Source of the DNA: Agriotes lineatus
Taxonomy: Eukaryota > Arthropoda > Insecta > Coleoptera > Elateridae
NCBI GenBank assembly: GCA_940337035.1
Contig: OW679197.1
Coordinates: 38,756,466-38,820,465 of the forward strand
Reading direction: 5' to 3'
Length of the DNA: 64,000 nucleotides
The translations under genes and the position numbers were made by a program. The notes below the pieces were generated by a model. That model was not told the DNA's origin. It saw only the letters and a list, made by a program, of their open reading frames with translations, and ran no database searches. This document shows, in pieces, positions 1 through 11,800 of the stretch. Numbering within the stretch: the stretch's first letter is position 1; each line of letters begins with the position of its first letter.

Positions 1-57
1 GTAGTCTATTCCGTACTAGAACTGACACATTATTAACAAAATTTTGTTGAGCAAGGT

Positions 58-181
58 CAAACATTCCATTACATCAGCCGTTGCTAGGTAATTTACAATT
101 AAACTGTACAGGAATAATTCAAATATTCCATTACATCAGACGTTGCTAGGTAATTTACAATAAAACTGTACAGGAATAATA
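58..181. repeat. Two-copy 62 bp tandem repeat
   Basis: Two adjacent copies, 58-119 and 120-181, share the core TTGCTAGGTAATTTACAAT and the ending CTGTACAGGAATAAT with only a few substitutions. No coding content is visible. It is a simple local duplication upstream of the BRMS1-like gene. Confidence 0.8.
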
Positions 182-252
182 TTCCCGGCCTAGGCAGGGA
201 ATATTCGAGTACTATTTCCTAATTTTTTTTAATTACTCGTATCGATCGGCGG

Positions 253-394
253 AAAAATAGTATGTATAGTTTGGACAAAAAGCAACATTCCCAGACTCCT
301 CTGTTGTTGGGCTCAGCGTTCGCCTCGTCCAACAACATTCACAGTCGTCTGGGAATGTAACACTTTTCGTCCTAGATACACAATGTACTATTTT
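253..394. repeat. Imperfect palindrome, MITE-like
   Basis: The left arm (253-311) and right arm (about 326-394) are imperfect reverse complements. Both arms contain AAAATAGTA, GGACAAAAAG/GGACGAAAAG, ACATTCCCAGAC and TGTTGTTGG. The loop is short. No clear target duplication was found, so a non-autonomous DNA transposon is an inference. It lies about 320 bp upstream of the BRMS1-like start codon. The rest of 1-715 shows no further recognisable feature. Confidence 0.6.
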
Positions 395-715
395 GTTCAA
401 ACTTCAACATCTTATATTTTGAAAATGAAGACGTTTAGGTCCCATGTTTATATGAACTTTTTATCTTAGAATTGATCAAGGAATGACCCCTTAAAGTTGG
501 TCTACGTACTTAATTAACACCCTGTATAACATATTTATTTACACACCTCCCAGCGTACGGATCTAAAACGTTTAGACCGTAGCGGGAAATGTCAATTCTA
601 ACCGCCACTGGTACATTAACCACTACCGTACAACAAACGTAACCTCACATCAGAGAATGCCCACATAAACAATCTCGTGTTTGTTTTGCAAATAGTTTGT
701 AAAGTGGAATTTCGG

Positions 716-1420
716 ATGTCTCCAATGAAGCTCCAAAGCAATGACGCCGTGGCCGGCGACGAAAGTGATGGAGACATGTCCGCGGGCGAGTCGGAGCACT
801 CCAATTCCAGCCGCGAAAATGAAGGGGGCCGCGACTCCAGCGAAGTCGACGAGGCGGATTCGGACGACTCCGAAATGGACGAAGGAGAGTGCGAAGTGCG
901 CCGCACCGAGTGCATGCAGAATCTGTCAGATCTGGAGCACCAGTTCACATACCTGCGCGAGCAGCTGTATCGAGAGCGAATAGCACAAGTGGACCACCAA
1001 TTGGCAGAGGTGAAAGGGGGCCGGTCTCAAGAATACCTGGGGCCTTTGCAGGAGCTGCAGGAGAACATGCGCATTCGTACTGAAGTTGCCGGGGTTTTAC
1101 GACAGCTCCGCCTAGCCAACATACGAAACAAATTCGAATGTGAGGAACAGGCGGCCAAGCAAAATTTCGAAAGCGAAAAGAGTCTGTCGTGGGATTATTT
1201 CTACGATGACTTGATGAATACTATTCGACGTTTGGAAGAGGACAGGCACAACAGTGAGCTCACATGGGGCGAAGGTGGCGAGTGGGGATCGAGGTCGCGA
1301 ACGCGCTCGCGACGCAAAGCTGTTACCGTCTCGGGGCCGTATATAGTTTATATGCTGAAACCTCAGGATATAATGGAAGACTGGACTATCATTAGAAAAG
1401 CATTAAAACGATCTCCATAG
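716..1420 (+). CDS. Brms1: BRMS1/Sds3-like Sin3-HDAC complex subunit
   Basis: The product is a 234-residue protein of the BRMS1/BRMS1L/Sds3 family, which scaffolds Sin3-histone deacetylase repressor complexes in the nucleus. The N-terminal third is acidic and Ser/Glu/Asp-rich. It is followed by the family signature C-x(6)-NLSDLE-QF, L-REQLYRERIAQVD and LQENM-IRTEVAG, a predicted coiled coil of the Sds3-like domain. Near the C-terminus are IRRLEEDRH, VSGPYIVYML and EDWT-IRKA, all characteristic of BRMS1. The frame is open upstream to 677 but only through non-ATG codons, so I chose the ATG at 716; the ATG at 725 is an alternative. The length matches human BRMS1 (246 residues), not the longer BRMS1L. 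The gene is intronless here and converges on SRPRA. A functional single-exon gene is most likely; a retrocopy is possible, but no poly(A) tail was seen. Confidence 0.85.
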   Translation: MSPMKLQSNDAVAGDESDGDMSAGESEHSNSSRENEGGRDSSEVDEADSDDSEMDEGECEVRRTECMQNLSDLEHQFTYLREQLYRERIAQVDHQLAEVKGGRSQEYLGPLQELQENMRIRTEVAGVLRQLRLANIRNKFECEEQAAKQNFESEKSLSWDYFYDDLMNTIRRLEEDRHNSELTWGEGGEWGSRSRTRSRRKAVTVSGPYIVYMLKPQDIMEDWTIIRKALKRSP

Positions 1421-2447
1421 CTTTTTTAAATTAAGGAAGTTTGTTAAATGTGATCCCTACGGGCCGTAACAGCTGTAGGTATATTCACATATAATTTCTA
1501 CAATGACAAAATTGAGTTTGAGCTTAAAGTACTGCTTTATTGTTTTGGGTCAAGTTTAGTTCAGTTGAACAGGAAAAGTTGCTAAAATTTATATGCACTT
1601 GAAGAGTTTATTTTGTTTGCATATAAATTATGGGAGAATATTTTTTTTAAATATTCATGAAATTCTATGGTTAAGCAAAAGAACTGTCATTATTCTGAAA
1701 TGCTAAAGAAGTGACGCATAATTCAGACATTTTAAATTTACGAAGATATAGCTGTTACTGCTCCTATATCCTTGTAGTATAATTTTATAAACAACAAATG
1801 GAATTAAGCATTTTATAAAAACTAAGATGTCACATCTGTGATTATTTCATATTCAGGGAAAGTACATTTCGTTGCTAGTTTTTAGGTCAAATCACTCTTG
1901 CACATGAGTAGATGACAATAAGGGGTCCAAAATGCCTCGATTGTCTTTCTTCTGTTGTGAAGGAAAGTAATTTTCTTATTCTTATACACATAAATAATGC
2001 TTTTCGATAGTAATTGAATGAAATTTGAGTGATTTCAGACATGACATTTCTGTTCCAATGTATGCTACTGCTACATAAGATACCTATTTATTTCCATTTG
2101 GGGTTGCAGAATACTTTGTAAATGATGTAACTACAGTGTAAATTTTGATGTGAGGTGACTGGACTGATGATGCTGCCATAGTGGTGTTGATAAAACTCAC
2201 CAAATTAACTTAGGTTAACTCGAATTATTCTTTAATTTCTACTAAAAGTCATATGTACATATGTATAAGTTGTAAATGTACACCAAAAATAAGAATACAA
2301 GTTTGCAAATAACCATTTACTTAATAAAATAAAAACCAACACCCAAATTAGGTAAAATTAAAATTTGGTAACAAAAATATAATTTATAAATACAAGGCAA
2401 AATGGTCATAAAATTTGCAAACATTAAACGTGCCATACTTTAACATC
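1421..2447. other. Intergenic region between convergent genes
   Basis: This AT-rich interval holds the 3' flanks of the BRMS1-like gene (+) and SRPRA (-). No ORF, RNA gene or repeat structure is recognised. It must contain both polyadenylation sites, but I could not assign them with confidence. Confidence 0.6.
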
Positions 2448-2831
2448 TTATTTCATAAGAGCATGTACCACAGCTTTTGCGTTGAGAGATTTCAGATCGG
2501 TGTATGTCTGTCCCGTCCCGACGAACACGATCGGTTGTCCTGTGATATAAGTCATCGATATGGCTGCTCCAACCTTGAAAAATACCTTGATAGAATCATT
2601 CAAAACAAGCCCAACTCCTACCTTGTCATCAATGGTGTCGAATTTGGTCAGCACCATTCCGTCAATAATGTGTGGGTTGGAACTGGAAGAAAAGTCAGCC
2701 AGGGCTTGGTTGAACTTCACCAGTTGGTCCACTGCTTCGTTGCCGACTAACGCCTCGCCCACGAACAGCACTAGGTCGGGCTCGTTCACTTTGATCAGTT
2801 TCGCAAGGGCACGCATCAATGGTTCATTGTC
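2448..2831 (-). CDS. SRPRA: SRPRA terminal exons 7-8 with a 48 nt intron
   Basis: Exon 7 (2831-2622) starts after a TTTTACAG acceptor and carries LVLFVGEALVGNEAVDQLV and the TKFD guanine-specificity motif. Exon 8 (2573-2448) encodes the VGAAISMTYITGQPIVFVG end and the terminal helix. Between them 2621-2574 begins GTAGGA and ends TTTCAAG. It is 48 nt, in frame and free of stops, so a naive ORF reads 16 extra residues inside the DDK-VGAAISM junction that is contiguous in the family. I interpret it as a minimal intron. Confidence 0.85.
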   Translation of the reverse strand, partial: DNEPLMRALAKLIKVNEPDLVLFVGEALVGNEAVDQLVKFNQALADFSSSSNPHIIDGMVLTKFDTIDDKVGVGLVLNDSIKVFFKVGAAISMTYITGQPIVFVGTGQTYTDLKSLNAKAVVHALMK

Positions 2832-5800
2832 CTGTAAAATGAAATTTCTGGTTCTAAACATGTTAATTTACAGTTCGCACTTAGAATTTTGCTTTAAGCC
2901 AATTTCACAGCATTTACCTATATGAAAGTTCAACTTTTGTCACTTTCGGTGAAAGTGAGCGTTGCTATGGAAATGGATAAACAACCAATTGTTTGTCTGC
3001 AAGAATTTGTATTTTTTTACCATAATATTAAGTATGCCGAAAAGTGACATGGCTCGTGGACACGAATAAAACGGTACTTTCATCTTGTTGTAAAATAACT
3101 ATTACAGAGTTGTTAATTGAACAATCAATTTTAACGGTAATTTCAAAACCGCAGACATTTTAAATGAATTTACTAATATGCAGAAGAGGTATGACACCTC
3201 ACAATGCATGACGAGCTTATAATTGGTTAAGGATAAAGATTTATATTAAATTTCAGAATATTTGCTTAAGTTTTTGACCAAGTTTTGACAGTTTGATAAC
3301 CGTGTAGACATGGCTCCACTTCACGAGAAGTTTAATGTGAATTTTAGCGAAATATATGCTCGTATAAAAAGTCAGTGGTAGTATAAAGTGAATCAGTGAC
3401 AAAAATTAAAGATTTAATTTAGATTCATTAGCTTAAATAACCTCGATTTGCAAAACTTCACCAAGCAATAGTTTAGCAGACATGACAACTCGACTGCATT
3501 TAAAATAAAGCTGCGCACAGCAGGTTAGAGATTGGCACTCACAAGCTGCATTAAACTTTAAATAAATGTGCATAATAAGTCAAAATAATAATTAAATTAA
3601 CAAGAAAAAGAAATACATTAAACATTTATGCTGCAACGGCAATCAGAACAAGTACATTTCTTAAAGGAATTGAGTAACAGTAAAACAGAACGAACACAAA
3701 TAAGGAATTAAGCAATTATATAACCGAACTAACAGATTTAAGAAAGCTACTAACAAAAAGAGAGAACCAATACATCCCAATTAACAAAGGTGTAAGATAA
3801 AGGAGGTGTTTATCAGCCATGCTATTTAACCTTTACTTGGATGACATGATCAAAGAATAAAAAAACAACCACCAACAGGGATTCCCCTCACAATAGTGAT
3901 GTGTCGATTCAAAGGATTCGGTACAAAGAATCCAAGATCCGAGGATCGAAAAGATGACAACGGTGCAATTCTCGCGGACATTCATTCCAATACAATACAA
4001 TGTATTGTGAAGGTTGACGGGGAAGAGCCTTTTGGCATTTTGGTTACTGTTTGCCAATTTATTTGATGCGTAGCAATTTTTACTATAGAATTTAGTTCAG
4101 TAAAATACACAGGTTTATGGAAAACAATAACCTTCCTTTATTTTTAATTTAAAGAAATAAACAAATATACACACGTACACATTTGTTAATATTACGCAAA
4201 TACAAATACGTGAGGCGATCGCACTGATCTTGAAAACTAGGCTACTCGAGTTTATATAACCACTATTTGAATGGAAGGAGCCCCGTCTATTCTTTCGGAT
4301 ACAATAGCATTGTCCAGCCGACAGGGATGGCTCCCGATAATAACATTGCGTGTGCGTCTTTCATACTCCAGAATTTACGACTGTATTGTGACCAGGGTTG
4401 GTCATTGCTGGACATTTGGGTCACCAGGGTATTTACGTAACACTTCCTTTTGTCGTGGGGTGCCTTTACGCTTGTGACATCCGTCCTGCTGTTTTTCGAA
4501 TTTAGTCTGCATTGTTTGATGGCGACACAAATCACATTTGACATCTTTGTTTGATGGCGACACAAATCACATTTGACATCTAACACTTTTTGTTTGCATA
4601 TGTCGCACTGACGTTTATAGGCCATTCGTCACTCACGTTTTAGATAGCACTGACGTTTACAAATTTAGAACTGCACTTAGTGTCAAGTTTGAGTTTATGA
4701 CCATCCCTTGCACGATAGGCGTTTTTAAGTCAATTACGTTGGTACGCTACAGCCTCTTTGTAGGTGCCCATTTGAAGTTTGAAACATAAAAATATACCGA
4801 ATTAACGACTGAGTGACCACTGACCAAAACAAAGGTACTATGTAATATCAAATCAACTGCCTACTGTTTTTATTATTTGCAATTTGTGATACAAGAGCTT
4901 TTCAGTTTCATGAATTTCGTCCTTCCAATAGCGGCTGTAACTCTTCGTTTGTATTCTGATTATTGCTTCATTTCTGTTCTATTTGTCTTTTCGCCAAGTG
5001 CATCATTATTACCTAACTCCGATTATAAAAATTAACAAAAAACGTAGTGAAATTTGGAACCTGTTTAATGTAGTAGATGGAAATATTGAAAAATGTACAT
5101 TCTGTGGTGGTACTTTTTCCTACAAAGGCAACATTCAACCTAAACCAAGAAGCCAAGAATGCGAGAAGAGCAGCGTGTTGTTCGTTCCGAGTGACCGCGG
5201 ACCGAGGGTGTCTGAATTGCACATTCAATTTCGATTTCGTTCCGAGTAACAAATGCGATGGAGTCGTTCCACTTGCAGAATTGAATTGCAATGAACAACT
5301 TAACAACTTCAGAAAATTACTTTCAAAAAGCGGTCTATAATTTACATAATGTAACAAAAGAAACAAAAAAAAGCAACATTACAGGTACTTCAACCCAAGT
5401 TGCTTACTGTCTTATTCTGTATTAAAACTATATAAGAAGAATGATTTGGACTGTTACGTTTAAATTACAAGCTTGTTACCCCCTGAAAGGCAAGGGATAC
5501 TTAGAGCAAACTCCTGTATTGAGTTGGTTAGTATAAACCATAATTTTCTAACCTTTATCCTGTGCCATCGGAGAGTGGAAATTATGGGAGTTTTAATTTA
5601 CACGTTGCTGCGGATTATATTAATGAATCGAAATTGTTTATGCTGAATTTTGGGAACTGCTGGGCTTCTTTCTTGATTGGTCGGTGTTGGCTTTCACTGG
5701 CCACATCGTTTAAAAGAGAAGTTTAATTCTGAACCCGAAGTGCTGCAAAGCACCTGTTTTATAATTAATGCGGCTCGAGGAACGGGATAGAACTCGCGGC

Positions 5801-8800
5801 CTGTCTTCGCGCGCTCTCACAGCAAGATTTGAAAACTTCCCTTGTTTAGTGCCGTCCGTGTTTCGTGATTAATCATTTTGCAAAATTGCATAAGATTGAC
5901 TTTTCATTCACGGCTTGCAAAAACTTGCGTAGACGTTTCTCACCGATCGTGGGCAACCGAAAATGCAACTTCGCTGTTTCCAGCTTAATTCTTTGAAATA
6001 CTTTGCTAGCAAAGTAAGATTGAATCCCCCACAGCGGTCGGGAATGGATCGCGCATGAATGGATTAACGAGATTCCCAGTGTCCCTACCTACACAGCAGT
6101 TGGGAATGGATTCATTTCCAACCGCTACGACGGCAATCACTTTTCCGACCGGTTGGAAAGTTACAAGATGGGAATAGCTCATTTTCCAACTTTTTAAGTC
6201 ACTCATTTTCCAACTTTTTAAAAGTTTCAGTTTATATTTGAATTGTGTGAAGGGTAGTGATCTAATTTGCTGAGGGAGGTAGTTGAACAGTCGAAGGCCA
6301 TCCAATTTCCTACTGCACTTCAATAATCTGTGGGCTGGTATCACTAGGTCATCTTGTAACGTTTCGCCCAGCGCGAACGCGATTTTTGAATTATAAATTA
6401 ATTCGCGCGTTCTCCCATGGCGTATTTTACGTTACAGCATTAAATTTTTGGCCCGCGCGGCCAGCGATAAAATACGTCACCGCGAGAAGTCGCAGGTACA
6501 TCTACGCGCCGCTCTCCCACCTACGATGTCCGAAGCACGAGGAGAAGACACATAAAAGCAGCTTCGCGACCAGTTCACAAGGCATTCAGGCTTTTTAATT
6601 CATTCATTCATTCCCGAGAATTCCCAGAGGTTCCTGTCCCATCCTGTTCCTGTTCCGTCCGATTAATAGAACTCATTCGCATTCATTGCATTTTTGAAAT
6701 CCTGAACCCCTGTTCCAAATTTACCTGTAGCCAGTTTGAACCGAGGACTCCACCAGGAGGCCGGTTTCTGGTTAATTAGCCTGAACATATTCCCGTCCCG
6801 AAATCAGGTTTGAAACGAAGGCCCTTTCGAAGGGACCGTTTCCTGATTTATTCATTCAAATATTATAGTCCAAAACCAGCATAAAATAATTAGCCCACTT
6901 CCCGTCTCCAGATATTTGTAAACTCGCCCGGGAACTTGTTTTGAAGCAAAGACTCTCTCGAGGGACCGCTTCACCCGTTCCCCATAATAATTACGTAAGC
7001 CGACCTCTCTGCGTAATTGATCCCGAAGTAAACATACTAGATCTCATATTACAAATGCCCTGCGTATCGCAAACTTCGTGGCCATTTGAATATGTGCAAA
7101 TTATTTTAACCACAGATATTTACCTACCAGCCAGACTTCTCCATGGACGTAGGAAATCATTCGCAGTACCACCAGACTAAGCCGCACCGTGGAAAACATC
7201 CCTGGGCGCCCGCAGCCAGCTCGAGGTCATTTGCCGATGCACCAGCTGAAATACCAAATATCGCGCACTGCACAAATACACAACAAGGTTGCGAACTCCG
7301 AGGAGGCTTGGCGACCTTCACGAACGCTCTGGAAGCGTAAGCACCCCTTGAAATAACCTAATCGCCTCTGTGTTTACAGCCCCACGTGCATTTAAACCTA
7401 GGCCGAATTTGAGTCCGCGCGTTCGGTCCAATTTCGAGCGCCCGAGTTCCCAGGCAGTGGCGTGCCGTAGAGCCGAACGGGGAACCAGAGGGATTGCCCC
7501 AGGAGTGCATCCCATACACCGACGTATGACGGGTTGCAGCAGAGCCAGAATTACGAAGAATTATGAATTTATTATAAAATACATCTTATTATGTTTGTAA
7601 ATACATTAAAATAGAATAAACTAGCTAAGGTTGTATCCTGGTGTTTGTTTGCTGATCTTATTATATCTGAGGGAACAAAATTAACTCAGACTTAGAGCTA
7701 CCCGTTTGCAGCAATTTTGGCAGTAATTTCGACACCCTTAGCAGAGGGTTGAAATGTCACAATCTTTCCTTCTTGTGTTGTAGGTGTGATAGTCACAATT
7801 TGCTGGTAGATCCGTGAGCTTGGTTTTAGTGTTACGCAAAAGCTGATACACTACAATGCAGTACAGGGTCATTATCCTATATTTCTTAAATAGGGGTTTA
7901 CAGGAAACGACACTGGAGTTTATATTGGCTATGGTTCTTACCGCTTGTTTTTGTAGAACAAAGATCTTTTGAAGATCTGATTGTGTTGCAGTGTACCACG
8001 ATATTGTACCGTGCAGTAACAAGCTGTGGAACAGTGCATAGTAGGTTGATAACGCCGCTATTTTGTTAACACTTTTTCTAATTCTTCGTATAGCATATAT
8101 TGTTTTTGATAGTTTTGCTATCAAGTAGTTTATTGGTGATGTCCACTGCAATTGAGGATCAATAAATATTCCTAGGTATTTCATGGGTTCGTTATTAGCG
8201 TCCTGGGGAAATCCAAAATTTAGTGTAACTGTCTTCTCCTTGCTCAAAACTAAATCATTAGCTCCAAACCACATTTGAGCTTGCTTCATAATTAATTCAT
8301 TAGTTTCCGCTCGGTTTTTAGGTAAGGTTCTGGCAATGAAAACTGTGTCGTCAGCAAATTGGATAGTAGTGGCATTTATGTTGTCTGGAAGATCATTTAC
8401 ACTTAACAGAAAGAACAGGGGTCCATGTCTGGAACCTTGAGGTACTCCTTTATACAGTGATTCGGGTTCACTAAGCTGATTGTTATGGAAAACTCTTTGG
8501 TGGCGATCTCTGAGATAGGAACTTATTATTATCATCGACGTGAACAATATAAGTGCCGGGAGAAATGCACCTGATTATAAAATTTTCATTTACAGCTTAG
8601 GCTTAGGTTATCAGAAACGCCTCAATAGATCATATATCCCTTGTAATCCGAATACGTAGTAAAATTTATTTTTAGACAGCCACATATGAAAGTAACATTA
8701 TCGCGACAACAGCCTACTGAAGAAAGTTGACAATTTCGCACACTAGCACGATATATCATAATGGCACAAAGTTAGTCAAATAATCCAGACGCTTTTGCTT

Positions 8801-11800
8801 TATTCGTTGCTATGCTTCCGAACAAGCTCCCATTCTTTATAATTGTACTAATAATAATATAACAAGCAATGTTGTAAACGAAATAAATAAAAATTCTTAA
8901 AAATAGAATTTACTTTGTGTTGTCGTTTAAAAAATAGCGTTCATAACTCGCTCAAAAGTGCAAATATCTGTGCTCGTGTTCTAGATCTATTCGGGCTTCG
9001 CTACGCTACGCCCTTGTTTGTCTAATCAACCCTCGCACAATATTTGCTACTTTCGACGCTAGTTATGAAAATAACTATTGAACTAGGCATGTATGATAAG
9101 TTGCCTAAGTGATCTGTTATGAATTTTCAAGTGAATCGTAAAACAATTAAAAGTGGATGGTCTCCCTGCTTTTGAGCCGATTCGGACTGGCTATTCCAGG
9201 ATTAATATATTAAATTATCTTTGATTCTTGAAATTTTAATTCGTACATTCCATAACTATCAGTATTTAAAGTTTAAATTTATACTTTCCGTTATTACTAA
9301 CATGTAAAGTTTAGACGCATACGTTCAATCAGTTTTAATATTCGAAGTTGAAATGCGCATACTTAATTACAATTAATATTGAAAGCTACAATTGATATGT
9401 GTAATCAAACCTTTGTAAACGGAGCATGTACGTTTTTTGCCTTCAATAGCCTGAACAGAAAGGTTTTCTTAAATGACAGCGATATGAATATCACTCGATT
9501 TATTTGTGGTTACAATTAATTTAATAACCTGAAAGGGGTTCTTGATCTTGGTGCATGTCGCAACCTTCAATTAATTTGCACATTTCTATCATTATTACAT
9601 TCTTTATGACCAAATTATTGTAATTATTTAATATTGAATTACCATTATAGACTGCAAGATTATTTAGCGTTAATAAATAAATGCTAGTCACTTGTAGTGA
9701 GTTATATTATTCGAAACCATTTGGTTTCTGGCTCCCCTTTGCTTTTTTGTCTTTGAAGCATTTCCTGGGTGGTACAGTTGATAGAAATCTATGATCCAAG
9801 GCCGCCGAAATTGAGCTAGTTCGGCCTGCGCGGTAAGTTAAAATTTTTAGAGCTTCTGTGTAGTGTGTACTTTAAGGAGGTTAATCGGCGATTTTTTACT
9901 ACCATTGATTATTTTAATTAATTAGCTTCTTTATTGTGACAATCTTTAAAGTGCAAGCAATCTGCAGTAAAGTTTTCTTAAATGTTAAATTTCACAAAAA
10001 AAAAAGAACTACTAATGAAACATTTAAACAGGTGACAGGAACTTGTGATTTGGTGCACGTATATTTCTCTGTAATACTAGTAAGGAATCACAAAATCCTT
10101 CTACAATAAAGAGAGAATATTTTGAACATCCCACCTGGATGTAATGGTAATATTTAAATATTTTTAACAGTTTTATGTTCGATAAGTTCGATCGAACTTT
10201 AAATATAAAATATGCCACTTTTCATAGACACGTCAAACATTCTCAGTATTATTCATTCAGCAGCCAAAATGTGTGAATTTTGTGAGAATAAAATTAAACT
10301 AAAACGTAATCCAAACAAGAAAAAAAAAGAAGCAATAAAGTCCAAAGTGGTTCTTCTTCTTTCCCTTATCCCTTAATGCCATTACGACGTCGGGTATTGC
10401 AGTGTTATCCATTCCTTCCATTTTTTTCTGTCGCTGCTGTTTCTTTTACTTGTTCTGGTGTTGTGCTATGTGACTTTATTAATTATTCCACTATTTTTTC
10501 TGTTTTCCTTGGCCGTCCTCTTTTCTTTCCTGTTGTCTTCGCTTGTAGATATTGTTTGGTTTTTCTTTTTGGGTCCATTCTGAGTGCATGTCCATGCCAT
10601 GCTAGCTGTTTCTTTTCTATCTTTGTTTTAATTGGTACACCGTTTCATTTCTCCACCTGTCTAATTTACGTATTCCTTTTATCCTTCTTAGGAACTTCAT
10701 TTCTATTGCTGTTAGTTTTGTTTGATGTTCAGGTAGTGTTGGTTGAACTTCTATCGTAATGTTACGTTTTTACGTTCGGGCTATTTACAAAATTATACGA
10801 CGCTTCTTGTATTAAACATTTATTTACAACGATTAATTACAATTATTTACAAACACACGAATTAACAAGGCAGAACACAAATTACTTAAACTAACGAACT
10901 ATTTCTAACAACGATACACTATTCATTTATATACGACGTAACATTAATGATTTATATGGTTATATTTATTTGTTATTTATTTCACTAGAGTTATGTACAC
11001 ACGGGTTCATTTATATGGGAGCTCTACGAGCTTCGAGCCGAATTCAAACTGAACTGTCTATTCCTGCTGACACGTATTTATACATCACAAACGAGTCATT
11101 CTAGAACAATCGAGGCTTTACTCGCTTTTCCGGCAAATGCATGATGCATTCGCGTGTGTTGACCTCGAGCGCGTTCTCAAAAGCGTGAGTCATCCGTTGC
11201 ACCTGGCTCAAAGGTCGTTCTGGATCGATCCTGAAGGCTGCACGCGTATTAGTCACCAAGGCCGCCGACTTCACGCGTCTGCACCTGGCTTCAAGGCCGC
11301 TTCTCGAATATTAGGCCGCTGACTCACGCATCTGCATCGGCCCGATCGCAAGGTCGTTACAGTATATAAGATCGTTGGGATTAGTGTTGTGTTATAAATT
11401 TGTTGCTTTGCTTTCTTGCTTATTTCCCTTTTTCCAAGTATTTTATTTATGGAAAAATATATATTTGTTGCTGTCCTAATCTTATCTCCATGTCTATCTT
11501 GCCGTCACTACTTATAATCAAACCCAGGTATTCGAAAGATAAGTTCTTTTTTTTACAGTTAAAATGATGTTGACTATTCTGATTGTTGCGCTTTATATGC
11601 ATTGATTTTGTTTTGTTTTCATTTATTTTCATTCCCATCCTTTCAATTTTTTCTGTCCATATATCAATCAGGGTTTGCATTTTTGTAGTTTTGTCTGCTA
11701 TGAGCACTATATCGTCTGCATATAACAATGCCTCAATTCTGATAGCGTTAAGATCTTTATAGCCTACAAGCAAACCGCACGCTACGCGCTGCTAGTCTTG

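Noticed and set aside
616..948. Ser-rich minus-strand ORF
   Set aside because: It is antisense to the acidic start of the BRMS1-like protein.
4287..4625. 112-residue minus-strand ORF with several CxxC-like pairs
   Set aside because: The cysteines come from a locally duplicated 35 bp block; no zinc-finger family fits and the region lies in a transposon relic.
6354..7573. Defined solo LTR with TSD
   Set aside because: TGTAACG at the left edge is suggestive, but no compatible CA end with a matching duplication was found.
10376..10759. 127-residue hydrophobic + strand ORF looking like a membrane protein
   Set aside because: It is the antisense of a Lys/Arg-rich LINE C-terminal region; the Phe/Leu/Val content is the mirror of that.
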